A stretch of DNA of 48,288 nt, from NCBI GenBank assembly GCA_003138855.1, contig PLHF01000115.1:1-48288 (forward strand), written 5' to 3'. Position numbers and translations under genes: made by a program. Below, piece by piece: positions 8,622-17,628 of this stretch; positions within the stretch are counted from its first letter, which is position 1; each line of letters begins with the position of its first letter. The stretch comes from Acidimicrobiaceae bacterium. Its GTDB lineage: Bacteria; Actinomycetota; Acidimicrobiia; Acidimicrobiales; RAAP-2. Under the pieces are notes generated by a model. The model saw nothing but the letters and a program-made list of their open reading frames with translations, was not told the origin of the DNA and made no database searches.

Positions 8622-9919
8622 CAGCCGCCCTCCCCGTTCGAGCCGAGCCGGTGCAGGTCGGCGGTGAAGCCCGGGTAGCTGGTGGCGACCGACTCCCACC
8701 CGGTGATGACGGTCACGTCGGTGTCCGTGGGGCAGGCAGCGGCCGCGATGGCGGCCGCCATGGCCATGCGGTGGTCCCCACGGGCAGCGACCCGGCCCGG
8801 TTGGAGCGGTCCGCCGGCCCCGGTCACCACCAGGTCGTCACCCTCCACGGCGGCCCGGGCGCCGAACGCCTCGACCAGCTCGGCCGTTCCCGCCAGGCGG
8901 TCCGACTCCTTCACCCGCAGCTCGCCCACGTCCCGGAAGGTGGTCCGCCCCTCGGCCCGTGCGGCGGCCACGGCCAGGATGGGGACCTCGTCGAGCGACG
9001 GGATCTCGGCGGACTCGACCACCGTGCCCACCAACCGTGAGGTGCGGCTGGTCACCGATCCGATCCCCTCGCCGGTCTCCTCGACCTCGATCGCCGCCCC
9101 CATTCGTCGGAGCACGTCCAGGAATCCCATGCGCTCGGCGCCCAGGTGGATGCCGGACACGGTGACCCGGCTGCCGGGGACGATCGTCCCGCCGACAACC
9201 CAGTAGGCAGCCTGGGAGGGATCACCCGGCACGGTGAACGCCCCGGCCCGCAGGGTGCTCCTCCGCACCCGGACCACCCGTCCCGCGCCGGCACCTTCCA
9301 CCGTGATATCGGCCCCGGCGCCAGCAAGCATCTCCTCGGTGTGGGCCCGGGTGGCGACCGGCTCGTGCACGACGGTCTCGCCGTCGGCGTCGATACCGGC
9401 GAGGAGGACGGCCGACTTCACCTGGGCACTCGCCATGGGCGGGGTGTACTCGATGCCGTGCAGGCCCCCGCCGGTCACGGCGATCGGGGGCAGGCAGCGA
9501 AGCCCTCGGCCGGCCACGCGGGCTCCCATCTGCCGCAAGGGCTCGGCCACCCTGTCCATCGGCCTCCCACGCAGCGAGTCGTCGCCGGTGAGGGTGGTCG
9601 TCCCGGGCAATGTGGCAGCGATGCCGGCCAGCAGCCGCATCCCGGTGCCGGAGTTGCCCAGGTCGACCTGCTCGACGGGGGCGCGGAGCAGCGACCGTCC
9701 ACCCTGCACGGTGACCTTCCCCTCGCGGTGCTCGACCACGGCACCGAGGGCCGTGACCGCGGCGGAGGTGCGTGCCACGTCGTCACCGTCCGACAGCCCG
9801 GCGATGGTCGACGTCCCCTCGGCCAGCGCGGCCAGCAGGAGGGCCCTGTGCGAGATGGACTTGTCTCCGGGGACCTCGATCGTCCCCACCAGGGGCCGGC
9901 CGCCGGCGACCTGCTGCAT
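8621..9919 (-). CDS. aroA: 3-phosphoshikimate 1-carboxyvinyltransferase (EPSP synthase)
   Basis: AroA joins shikimate 3-phosphate and PEP in the sixth step of the shikimate pathway. Family landmarks are VPGDKSISHRALLLAALA (about residues 17-34), LGNSGTGMRLLAG, the RGRPM block, and the C-terminal LRVKESDRL and GDHRMAMA motifs. It is 432 residues, normal for the family. The start at 9919 is preceded by a near-perfect AAGGAGGT ribosome binding site, the strongest in this operon, which allows efficient initiation although the gene is internal. The reading frame is open far upstream without meaning. Confidence 0.96.
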   Translation of the reverse strand: MQQVAGGRPLVGTIEVPGDKSISHRALLLAALAEGTSTIAGLSDGDDVARTSAAVTALGAVVEHREGKVTVQGGRSLLRAPVEQVDLGNSGTGMRLLAGIAATLPGTTTLTGDDSLRGRPMDRVAEPLRQMGARVAGRGLRCLPPIAVTGGGLHGIEYTPPMASAQVKSAVLLAGIDADGETVVHEPVATRAHTEEMLAGAGADITVEGAGAGRVVRVRRSTLRAGAFTVPGDPSQAAYWVVGGTIVPGSRVTVSGIHLGAERMGFLDVLRRMGAAIEVEETGEGIGSVTSRTSRLVGTVVESAEIPSLDEVPILAVAAARAEGRTTFRDVGELRVKESDRLAGTAELVEAFGARAAVEGDDLVVTGAGGPLQPGRVAARGDHRMAMAAAIAAAACPTDTDVTVITGWESVATSYPGFTADLHRLGSNGEGG

Positions 9920-9966
9920 GCGACCTCCTTCCTCGGTGCCTGCCGGGTCAGGGGCGCCGCGCCGGC

Positions 9967-11121
9967 TCACCGGGTCGGTCCCATCGGCGTACTGCTGGAA
10001 CGGTAGCCACGCTCGGTCAGGGCGTCCAGGAGGGCGTGCGCTGCCTGTCCGTCCACCACCAGCACCAGCACGCCCCGGTCGCCCTCCACCGAGTGGGCGA
10101 TTTCGATGTCGAAGAGGCTGACGGCCAGTTCGGTGGCCAGGGTGGTGATCTCGGCGATCACCCCGATGCGGTCCGGGACGGGAACCCGCACCTCGACCAG
10201 TCCCTCCGGAGGGGGGGAATCGTCGCTCAGGGAGCGCCGTGCGGTGGCGGCACGGCCCAGGATCTCCAGGAGCGAGGCGTGGTCGTGGTCGGCGACCCTC
10301 CTGCGCATGGCCATCAGGGCATCGATCAGGAGGTCGAGCGTCTCCACGATGGCCTGGGCGTTGTCGTCGCAGATGCCCGGCCAGATGGACGGCTGCCCGG
10401 CCGCGATGCGGGTCATGTCCCGGAACCCGCCGGCGGCCAGCTGCAGGAGGGCGGCGTGCTCCTCGCCGAGGTCGGCGGCCAGGGCCATCAGGGTGGCCGC
10501 TGTCAGGTGGGGCACGTGGGACACCACAGCTACCAGCGAGTCGTGCTGGCCCGGGGCCAGGGCCACCACGTCGGCGCCCAGGTCGGCCAGGACATTGCGG
10601 AGCCGGGTGTATGCGGCCGGATCGGTGGTCGCGGTGGGAGTCAGTACCCAGGTGGCGCCCACGAACAGCTCGCCCGAGGCCCCGTCCAACCCCACCTGCT
10701 CCGACCCGGCCATGGGGTGGCCCCCGATGAACTGGGGATGGTCGATCGACGCCACCAGGGGACCCTTCACGCTCCCCACGTCGGTGATGACCGCCCTGGG
10801 GTTCCACTCGGTCGAGGACAGGATGTCGAAGATCACGTCTGCAGCCACGTGGACCGGTGTGGCCACCACCACCAGGTCGGCCCGGGTGTCGACGCCCTCG
10901 GCGGAGATCGCCCCGAGCTCCACGGCGCGTGCGGCGACGCCCTCGGCCGTGTCCACGCCGCTCACGTGCCAGCCCCGTTGGCGGAGGGCCAGTCCCATCG
11001 AGCCGCCGATCAGGCCGGTGCCGAAGATCATGGCGCGGGCGGCGGGCGAGGACCGGGCCCCGTCGACAGGCCCGGCCCCGGCCCGTTCGGCACCGGCGCC
11101 CTCAGTCGGGGAGGTCGTCAC
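9967..11121 (-). CDS. tyrA: Prephenate dehydrogenase with C-terminal ACT domain
   Basis: TyrA oxidatively decarboxylates prephenate to 4-hydroxyphenylpyruvate for tyrosine. The Rossmann motif is IFGTGLIGGSMG at about residues 32-43. The catalytic region includes TDVGSVKGPL, GGHPMAGSEQVG and VVSHVPHL. The last 70 or so residues (VRVPVPDRIGVIAEITTLATELAVSLFDIEIAHS) form an ACT domain, which usually gives feedback control by tyrosine. The GTG start at 11121 overlaps the aroH stop by 20 bases and has AGGGA just upstream. Confidence 0.92.
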   Translation of the reverse strand: MTTSPTEGAGAERAGAGPVDGARSSPAARAMIFGTGLIGGSMGLALRQRGWHVSGVDTAEGVAARAVELGAISAEGVDTRADLVVVATPVHVAADVIFDILSSTEWNPRAVITDVGSVKGPLVASIDHPQFIGGHPMAGSEQVGLDGASGELFVGATWVLTPTATTDPAAYTRLRNVLADLGADVVALAPGQHDSLVAVVSHVPHLTAATLMALAADLGEEHAALLQLAAGGFRDMTRIAAGQPSIWPGICDDNAQAIVETLDLLIDALMAMRRRVADHDHASLLEILGRAATARRSLSDDSPPPEGLVEVRVPVPDRIGVIAEITTLATELAVSLFDIEIAHSVEGDRGVLVLVVDGQAAHALLDALTERGYRSSSTPMGPTR

Positions 11122-11470
11122 GGAGTCCCTGGGCGCCCTCGAGGTAGACGTGGTGGATGTCCTCCCGCGAGTGATCGGTGGAGGCGTGCATCATGAGCCG
11201 GATGCACCGCGGCACGGAGCCCACGATGGACAGCTCCCGGGCACAGATCAGGGGAACGGCACCCAGGCCCATCGACCGGGCCGCGGTGGCCGGGAAGGCC
11301 GACACGACGTCCTCGGTGGCCGTGAAGAGGATCGAGATGATGTCCTCCTCGACCAGTCCGTTGCGCTCCATGATCCGGGAGAGCAGCGCCACCACGCGTT
11401 CGGTGATGGACTCGGGGGTGTCGTCGTCGATCGTGGTGGCGCCGCGGATGGCTCGAACGGAAAGTGGCAT
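11102..11470 (-). CDS. aroH: Chorismate mutase, AroH type
   Basis: The 122-residue protein matches the trimeric monofunctional AroH class that converts chorismate to prephenate: RAIRGATTI at the N-terminus with the active-site Arg, TATEDVVSAFPATAARSMGLGAVPL in the middle, and PRCIRLMMH and HHVYLEGAQGLRDDL near the end. It overlaps tyrA, which uses its product, so the two steps toward tyrosine are coupled. It starts 12 bases after rluB. Confidence 0.94.
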   Translation of the reverse strand: MPLSVRAIRGATTIDDDTPESITERVVALLSRIMERNGLVEEDIISILFTATEDVVSAFPATAARSMGLGAVPLICARELSIVGSVPRCIRLMMHASTDHSREDIHHVYLEGAQGLRDDLPD

Positions 11471-11482
11471 CAGCCAGGCATG

Positions 11483-12256
11483 TTACTCAGGGGCCGGCTG
11501 CGGTTCCGACGGAGCGGCCTCCGAGGGGATGGCCGCAGTGGCCAGGCTGCGCACCTCGTCGAAGGACAGTGTGCGATAGGAGCCCGGACCCAGCGACGGA
11601 TCGGTGATCGGGCCGATCCGTGTCCGCACCAGCCGGAGCACCGGATGGCCCACCACTTCGCACATCCGGCGGATCTGACGGTTCCGCCCCTCGTGGATCA
11701 CGATCCGGAGGAGCGACGGTGCCACGACCGCGACCCGGGCCGGTGCCGTCGGCCCGTCATCGAGCTCCACCCCGTCGCGCAGGCGCCTCACCGCGCCGGA
11801 GCTGGGTTCGCCCTCGACATGGACCAGATACTCCTTGGGGACCCCGAACGACGGATGGGTGAGCCGGTAGGTCAACTCGCCGTCGTTGGTCAGGACCAGG
11901 AGCCCCTCCGAGTCCATGTCGAGGCGTCCGACCGGATAGACCCGTGGCTCGTCCGGCACCAACGAGATCACCGTGGGCCGGCCGTGGGTGTCCTCGGCGG
12001 TGCTGACCACTCCGGCCGGCTTGTTCAACAGGTAGTGGACCAGGCCCGGCCGCACCGGCAGGGGAACCCCGTCCAGCTCCACCAGGTCGACGGCGCTGTC
12101 CACCCGGCGGCCCAGGACGGGGACCTCGCCGTTGACGGTGACCCGGCCATCGGTGATCAGCTCCTCGCAGACCCGGCGTGAACCGACCCCGGCACGGGCC
12201 AGCACCTTCTGCAGCCGCTCCCCCGTCGACAAGGGAGCCGGGGAGCCCTCAGCCAT
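11483..12256 (-). CDS. rluB: rRNA pseudouridine synthase, RsuA/RluB family
   Basis: The protein has an N-terminal S4 RNA-binding domain (ERLQKVLARAGVGSRRVCEELI, about residues 13-34) and the catalytic motif GRLDMDSEGLLVLTNDG with the nucleophilic Asp, followed by NRQIRRMCEVVGHPVLRLVR. Members modify 23S or 16S rRNA; the position after scpB argues for RluB (23S). It has 257 residues with a short Pro/Glu-rich tail. The ATG at 12256 overlaps the scpB stop by eight bases. Confidence 0.9.
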   Translation of the reverse strand: MAEGSPAPLSTGERLQKVLARAGVGSRRVCEELITDGRVTVNGEVPVLGRRVDSAVDLVELDGVPLPVRPGLVHYLLNKPAGVVSTAEDTHGRPTVISLVPDEPRVYPVGRLDMDSEGLLVLTNDGELTYRLTHPSFGVPKEYLVHVEGEPSSGAVRRLRDGVELDDGPTAPARVAVVAPSLLRIVIHEGRNRQIRRMCEVVGHPVLRLVRTRIGPITDPSLGPGSYRTLSFDEVRSLATAAIPSEAAPSEPQPAPE

Positions 12257-12824
12257 CGCCGGCCGGGCGCATCTGCTCCTCGAGCTCGACCAGGGCTTCC
12301 GGCCCGGGCAACAGGTCCTCGACCGGCGGCAGCTGCTCGATGCGGTCGAGGCCGAGCCGCTCGAGGAAGGCATCGGTGGTGGCGTAGAGCACCGCCTGCC
12401 CCGGGCCGGCGGCCCGCCCGACGGCGGCAATGTACCCCCGGTGCTCCAGCAGGCGCACCACCCCGTCCACGTTCACGCCGCGCAGGGCGGAGATCTGGGC
12501 CCGCGACACGGGTTGCTTGTAGGCGACGATGGCCAGGGTCTCCAACGCCGCGGCCGACAGCCTCGACGAGACACCCACGTTTGCGAAGCGCTCCACGTAG
12601 GGGGCCAAGTCCGGGCTGGTCTGGATCCGGAAGCCCCCGGCGATCCTCACCACGCCGAACCCGCGCCCCTCGAGCCGGCACGACTCCGCCAGCTCGTCGC
12701 AGATCGGATCGATCAGCTCGACCGGCAGCTCGAGGAGCTCGGCCAGCAGGCCGGCGGGGACGGGCTCCACGGCGACGATGAGGACGGCCTCGATGGCCCG
12801 GGCCTCGGGTGAGAGCGCCATCAT
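12249..12824 (-). CDS. scpB: Segregation and condensation protein B
   Basis: ScpB dimers bind the ScpA kleisin and form part of the SMC condensin complex. The winged-helix pair is recognisable, with the family signature LAAALETLAIVAYKQPVSRAQISALRGVNVDGVVRLL-like run from about residue 90. Length is 191 residues. Two adjacent ATG codons lie at 12824 and 12821; the first overlaps the scpA stop by one base (TGATG). Confidence 0.93.
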   Translation of the reverse strand: MMALSPEARAIEAVLIVAVEPVPAGLLAELLELPVELIDPICDELAESCRLEGRGFGVVRIAGGFRIQTSPDLAPYVERFANVGVSSRLSAAALETLAIVAYKQPVSRAQISALRGVNVDGVVRLLEHRGYIAAVGRAAGPGQAVLYATTDAFLERLGLDRIEQLPPVEDLLPGPEALVELEEQMRPAGDG

Positions 12825-13606
12825 CAGCCCTCGTACTCGTCGAACGTGCCGGCGCCGACGGCCACCGCGGTCGGCGCCCCCTCCATCCAGGCGACCTCGA
12901 GGTCGCCGAACGTATGGCCCTGGTCCAGGGAGACCCTCCCCTGCTTGCACAGCTCGAGCAGGGCCAGGAACCGCACGATGATCTCGATCCGGGAGGTGAG
13001 GTGTCCGGTCAACTGGCGGAAGGTTGCCCGCCCCGCGCCCGGGAGGATGCCGGTGAGTTCGGTGACCGCGTCGGACACGGTGACCGTGTCCACCGTGACG
13101 TGGTAGAGGTCGACCGTCGGCACGGGGCGCTCGGCAGTGGCCCGCAGGAAGGCCGCGGCCACCTGGTCCGGTGTCACCCCTTCGAGGAGGTCCGGCGCGT
13201 GGACCACGAAGTCGAGGTCGAGCCCGGCCGTCCGGGGCACCGAGCGTGCCGCCTGCTCGAGGAGCAGGGCAAACCCGTCGGCGGCCGCCGCATAGGCCTG
13301 GCACTCGAGCAGCCGGGCCAGGAGCAGGTCCCGCTCCTCCCAACCGACCAGCTCCTCGTCCTGCTCCACGTCACCGCTGCCGGGGAGCAGGCGCCGCGAC
13401 TTGAGTTCGATGAGCACGGAGGCGATCACCAGGAACTCGGACAGTGTCTGGAGGTCCACGATCTCCCACCCGGCGAGTTCGGCCACGAAGGCGTCCACCA
13501 CCGAGGCCAGGGGGACGTCGAAGATGTCGACCTGATGGCTGTTGACCAGCTGGAGCAGGACGTCGGCAGGACCGTCGAAGACGGGGGTGGAGACGGTGGC
13601 GGTCAC
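12824..13606 (-). CDS. scpA: Segregation and condensation protein A (kleisin)
   Basis: ScpA bridges the SMC heads. The N-terminal motif FDGPADVLLQLVNSHQVDIFDVPLASVV is diagnostic, as are the SEFLVIASVLIELKSRRLLP helix and the C-terminal winged helix (VRFLALLELCKQGRVSLDQ). It has 260 residues and is the first gene of the eight-gene leftward operon. The GTG at 13606 is chosen because the conserved N-terminus begins there and TATGGT lies eight bases upstream. The reading frame stays open for 2 kb further upstream, on the opposite strand from trpS, with no meaning. Confidence 0.94.
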   Translation of the reverse strand: MTATVSTPVFDGPADVLLQLVNSHQVDIFDVPLASVVDAFVAELAGWEIVDLQTLSEFLVIASVLIELKSRRLLPGSGDVEQDEELVGWEERDLLLARLLECQAYAAAADGFALLLEQAARSVPRTAGLDLDFVVHAPDLLEGVTPDQVAAAFLRATAERPVPTVDLYHVTVDTVTVSDAVTELTGILPGAGRATFRQLTGHLTSRIEIIVRFLALLELCKQGRVSLDQGHTFGDLEVAWMEGAPTAVAVGAGTFDEYEG

Positions 13607-13614
13607 GACATCCG

Positions 13615-13620
13615 ACCATA
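13615..13620 (-). promoter_or_regulatory. -10 element of the scpA operon
   Basis: Read on the minus strand this is TATGGT, eight bases before the scpA GTG, so the message would have essentially no leader. It is one of a divergent pair with the trpS promoter. Confidence 0.5.
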
Positions 13621-13662
13621 CCGGTTGGGACGCGCCATTCCGTGCACCCGTGGGTGTCGACC

Positions 13663-13668
13663 TACGAT
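13663..13668 (+). promoter_or_regulatory. -10 element, leaderless promoter of trpS
   Basis: TACGAT ends seven bases before the ATG at 13676. An earlier in-frame ATG at 13667 overlaps this hexamer and so would lie outside the transcript, which favours 13676 as the start. No T-box or other leader is possible with this spacing. Confidence 0.6.
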
Positions 13669-13675
13669 GACCGCC

Positions 13676-14659
13676 ATGTCCCGAGTTCTCTCCGGCCTGC
13701 AGCCGAGTGGCGACCTGCATCTGGGAAACTACCTGGGCGCGATCCGGAACTGGGTTGCCGACCAGGATGCCCACGACGCCTTCTACTGCATCGTCGACCT
13801 GCACGCCCTCACCCTCGACATCGACCCGGCGGAATTGCGCACCCGCACCTACGAGACCGCGCTCGACCTGCTGGCGGCCGGCCTGGATCCCGAGCGGTGC
13901 ACACTCTTCGTCCAGAGCCACGTGACCGAGCACGCCGAGATGGCCTGGCTGCTCGAGTGCACGGCCACGATGGGGGAACTGCGGCGGATGACCCAGTTCA
14001 AGGACAAGAGCGCCGGCAAGGACTCCGTCCGGGTGGGCCTGTTCACCTACCCGGTGCTCCAGGCCGCCGACATCCTGCTCTACGACGCCGAACGGGTGCC
14101 GGTCGGCGAAGACCAGCGCCAGCACCTCGAGCTGGCCCGCGAGCTGGCCATCCGGTTCAACCACCGGTTCGGTCCGACCCTGGTGGTCCCCGAGGCATCG
14201 ATCCCCAAGATGGGCGCCCGGGTCATGGACCTCCAGCATCCCGAGCGCAAGATGTCCAAGTCGGTGGCCTCCCCCCTGGGGACCATCCTGATCCTCGACG
14301 AGCCCGCGGACATCCTCCGGAAGGTCAGAAAGGCCGTGACCGACACCGACGGCGAGGTCCGCTACGACCCCGAGGCCAAGCCGGGACTCTCCAATCTGAT
14401 GGAGCTGCTGGCGGTGGCCACCGAGCGGACGCCGGAGGACGTGGCCGGTTCCTACGCACGCTACGGGGACCTCAAGGACGACGCGGGCGAAGCCCTGGTG
14501 GAGCTGCTGCGCCCGCTGCGCGAGCGGCGGGAGGCCCTGGCCGCAGACCCGGGGGCGGTGGCCACCCTGTTGGCCGTGGGAGCGAAGAAGGCACGGTCGA
14601 CAGCCTCGGCCACCTACCGGCGGGCCGCCGAGGCCATGGGCCTCCTGGCACCGGGCTGA
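13676..14659 (+). CDS. trpS: Tryptophanyl-tRNA synthetase
   Basis: A class I aminoacyl-tRNA synthetase of 327 residues, normal for the bacterial form. The HIGH-type motif is seen in GLQPSGDLHLGNYLGAIRNW (PSGDLHLGN, about residues 10-18), and the KMSKS motif is present exactly (ERKMSKSVASPLG, about 190-203). GEDQRQHLELARELAIRFN is the family block for tRNA and ATP binding. Its last 46 bases overlap the 3' end of the convergent membrane-protein gene. Confidence 0.96.
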   Translation: MSRVLSGLQPSGDLHLGNYLGAIRNWVADQDAHDAFYCIVDLHALTLDIDPAELRTRTYETALDLLAAGLDPERCTLFVQSHVTEHAEMAWLLECTATMGELRRMTQFKDKSAGKDSVRVGLFTYPVLQAADILLYDAERVPVGEDQRQHLELARELAIRFNHRFGPTLVVPEASIPKMGARVMDLQHPERKMSKSVASPLGTILILDEPADILRKVRKAVTDTDGEVRYDPEAKPGLSNLMELLAVATERTPEDVAGSYARYGDLKDDAGEALVELLRPLRERREALAADPGAVATLLAVGAKKARSTASATYRRAAEAMGLLAPG

Positions 14660-17628
14660 TCCCGGCGCCGCCTGCTCCCGAGCAGTTCCCATGCTCCCCA
14701 CAGGACCAGGGCGCTTGCAGCGAGGGCCGACAGGGCGATCCCGGCGCGGGCGACGTTCGGCGAGTAGGTGAACGTCACCAGGTAGTAGCCCGGGGACGGC
14801 AGGGCGACCTGCTGGACGACCCCGTTCTGGTACACCGTGGTGGCGCGAGCAGGGCCGAGGGCGTGCCCGGCGACGCCGGTGCCCGACGGTGGCTCGATGG
14901 GCTGCGCCGTGGCTTGCCACCCCGTGGTCCACGACACGCTCCTCTCGAGGACGAGTGCCGAGGGGGCGTGTACGACGACCTGCTGCCTGCCGTTGGTGCC
15001 CGGCGGGCCGGCTGTCACCTCGGCTCCTGGTGGCGGCGCTCCCCCGCCTGGGGCGCCGGCCCAGGCCCACCCGCGGGTGGCGGTGTTCTCGAACACGCCG
15101 AAGACGCCGAAGGTGCCGGTGAACTTCCAGTGGGGCCAGTGGACCCCGTACTGCAGGACGCCGTTCAACATCACCGCACCGGTCTCGGCGGTGCGGGCGG
15201 TGGGGATGTCGATGACGGTGGGCGTCGTCCCGTCGTTGCGGACGATGAGGCCCCCGGCCCGGACCGGGGTGCCGAAGGACACCTGGACGGAACGGCTGGG
15301 CCCTCGGTGGACGACCGGGGAGCCGCTCGCCCCCAGCCACTCGACGGCGCCGGTGGCCGTCACCATGCCGACCGTCACGCCGCCGATATTCCCGTGCGGC
15401 ACACCGAACGCGGCGCTGTCCAAGGTGAGCGCCCCACCGAAGTACCACCGGTGGGACTGGCCCGGCGCGATGGTCACCGGTCCGGTGCGCGCCGCAGGTG
15501 CCCCGTTGTAGATGTTCGGAGTGGTAGGGAACGGGACCGAACGGGCGGTGCCACTGCTGGCGTTGGCCGTCGCCGGTTGCACCGGGGTCATGAAGTAGCT
15601 GGGCAGGGAGAGCAGGGTCCGGGCATTGAGATCGTCCCACACCGTGCCCGCCAACGAGGCCGGTGCCAGGTCCTCCTGGTAGTGGGCTCCGGTGGCGGCG
15701 TAGTAGCCACCATCGGTCAGGGCCGTGTAGCCCTGGCCGCTGTGGACCTGGTTGAGCACATTGAGGTCGGTCTGCCCCAGGGCGTAGAGCTGCGGGTCGT
15801 CGAGCTCGTCGGGGTCGTAGATGAGGAACCGGGCGTCGCCGACCAGCGTGGCGAACCGGGCCGCCGTCGCCCCCTGGGCCAGGGCCAGTGTCTGGGTGGT
15901 CGGGGTGGCGATGGTGAACAGGTTGAACATGATGAGGTCGGTGGCAAGGACGCCCGCCAGCAGTCGCCGGAGCATCGGCGCGGAGAGACGTCGCTCGGAC
16001 AGCACGACCAAGGTTGCCGCGGCGGCGATGAGAGCGCCGACCGTGGCCAGGCCGGCCGTCTTGTAGCGCGTGGCGCCGTCGACCGTGAACTGGATGCCGA
16101 GGAAGCGCTGGAGACGGGCGCCATCAGCCCAGAAGATGACACAGACCACGGTGATGAACGCCAGTGGTGTGCAGGTGGCGATGAGCTCGGCCCGCCGACC
16201 CGGAGCCCACCAGCGGCGCGCCGGCGCGTCCGGCGCGTCCGGCGCCGGCGTGGACCGAGGCTGCGCGGACCGAAGCTGCGCGGACCCGTGGGGGCGATCG
16301 GCCAACAGGAGGTGGACCCACCAGGCCAGCAGTACTGCCAGCGAGAAGTCGACCATCAGGAGGTTGCGGTTGAGCAGCCGCTCCGTGTTGATGACCGGCA
16401 GGAGGAACAACACGTGTCCGAAGGGTGTCTCCGTTCCCAGGGCAGAGAGCAGCCCCACGATGAGCACGACGTACCAGACCCACCACGATCGGGCCTCGGG
16501 CCGGCGTCGCCACCGCCGGACGATCAGAGAGCAGCCGGCGATCAGGGCCAGGACGCCGACGTAGCTGGTGACCTCCTGCAAGTTGTACGGCCCGGCGTAG
16601 AAGCCAGGCTGGTTGCGGTTGGTGCCAAGCAGGAACGGGGACGCCACAAGGGTCACCAGCCGGCCCGGGAGGGAGCCCGAGGCGAAGAACGAGTAGGAGG
16701 AGCCCGCCCGCTGGGAGTGGGCCTGGAAGGCCAGGCCGGGGATCGACTGGGCGGAGCCGAGGAGGAAGCCGAGGGCCACGCCGCACAGGATGGACAGCGT
16801 CGAACGGACGAGCCGGCCTCGCTCGTCTCGCCTGAACCGGCCCGACGTCACGAGCCGGCCGATCCAGTAGATCGCCACCAGCACGCCGCTGTCGACGGCG
16901 GACTCGGCGCCTCCGGTCAGGAGGGACATGCCCACGGCCACCGCCAGCAGCGCGGTCCAGCCGCGTGCGCGGCGGCGTGCACGGGCCCGCTCCCCCACCG
17001 TGTCCGGCTCGCTCGTCTGCGGGTCCACCGTCTCGTCGAGACGGCCCGCGGCCCCGTCGGTCAGCTCGTGGACGGCCACCAGCATCCACGGCAGCCAGGC
17101 CGCGCCCTGCACGATGTCGATGTGGACGATCTGCGCGGTCATGTAGCCGGCGAAGGCGAAGGTGGCCGCACCGAAAGTGGCGGCGGTGGAGTCGACCGGT
17201 TGGCGTCGCAGGAAGACGTACATGCCGGCCACGGCCACGTCGTAGACCAGGGCCAGGTTGATCGTCCACGCGGTGACCGGGGGCAACACCGCCATGAGCC
17301 AGTTCGTCGGGTAGGCGGCTCCCGCATTGAACCCGCCAAGCAGCGGGGTGCCGCTGAACAGGTACGGATTCCACAGTGGCAGGGCACCGTGCTGGAGGTA
17401 CCGCCCCACCAGTACCCGCAGAGGGAAGTTCTGGAGGAAGTTGTCGCCGTCGAGGAACACCCGCCCGCTGAAGAGCGGCACGGTGAGGACAACCAGTGGC
17501 GCCACCAGCAGGACCACCAGGCCGGGGTGGGTGCGTACCCAGCCCGCGAGCCGGTGCAGAACATCGGTCCGGCCACCGGTGGCCCCGGGAGGGCCGATGG
17601 CCGTCGGCTCCCTGCCGGCCGCCGTCAT
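14614..17628 (-). CDS. YfhO-like large polytopic membrane protein
   Basis: A 1004-residue protein with about a dozen hydrophobic helices in the first 600 residues and a large presumably extracellular C-terminal domain that ends in one last helix (ARAGIALSALAASALVLWGAWELL) and a basic tail. Such proteins resemble YfhO and GT-C-fold glycosyltransferases; the early acidic motif GDNFLQNFPLRVLVGRYLQHGALPLWNPYLFSGTPLLG fits this group. It follows a GT87-like gene with an ATGA overlap, so the pair likely glycosylates envelope polymers (inference). The final codons are antisense to the end of trpS. Confidence 0.75.
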   Translation of the reverse strand: MTAAGREPTAIGPPGATGGRTDVLHRLAGWVRTHPGLVVLLVAPLVVLTVPLFSGRVFLDGDNFLQNFPLRVLVGRYLQHGALPLWNPYLFSGTPLLGGFNAGAAYPTNWLMAVLPPVTAWTINLALVYDVAVAGMYVFLRRQPVDSTAATFGAATFAFAGYMTAQIVHIDIVQGAAWLPWMLVAVHELTDGAAGRLDETVDPQTSEPDTVGERARARRRARGWTALLAVAVGMSLLTGGAESAVDSGVLVAIYWIGRLVTSGRFRRDERGRLVRSTLSILCGVALGFLLGSAQSIPGLAFQAHSQRAGSSYSFFASGSLPGRLVTLVASPFLLGTNRNQPGFYAGPYNLQEVTSYVGVLALIAGCSLIVRRWRRRPEARSWWVWYVVLIVGLLSALGTETPFGHVLFLLPVINTERLLNRNLLMVDFSLAVLLAWWVHLLLADRPHGSAQLRSAQPRSTPAPDAPDAPARRWWAPGRRAELIATCTPLAFITVVCVIFWADGARLQRFLGIQFTVDGATRYKTAGLATVGALIAAAATLVVLSERRLSAPMLRRLLAGVLATDLIMFNLFTIATPTTQTLALAQGATAARFATLVGDARFLIYDPDELDDPQLYALGQTDLNVLNQVHSGQGYTALTDGGYYAATGAHYQEDLAPASLAGTVWDDLNARTLLSLPSYFMTPVQPATANASSGTARSVPFPTTPNIYNGAPAARTGPVTIAPGQSHRWYFGGALTLDSAAFGVPHGNIGGVTVGMVTATGAVEWLGASGSPVVHRGPSRSVQVSFGTPVRAGGLIVRNDGTTPTVIDIPTARTAETGAVMLNGVLQYGVHWPHWKFTGTFGVFGVFENTATRGWAWAGAPGGGAPPPGAEVTAGPPGTNGRQQVVVHAPSALVLERSVSWTTGWQATAQPIEPPSGTGVAGHALGPARATTVYQNGVVQQVALPSPGYYLVTFTYSPNVARAGIALSALAASALVLWGAWELLGSRRRRDQPGARRPMASAARR

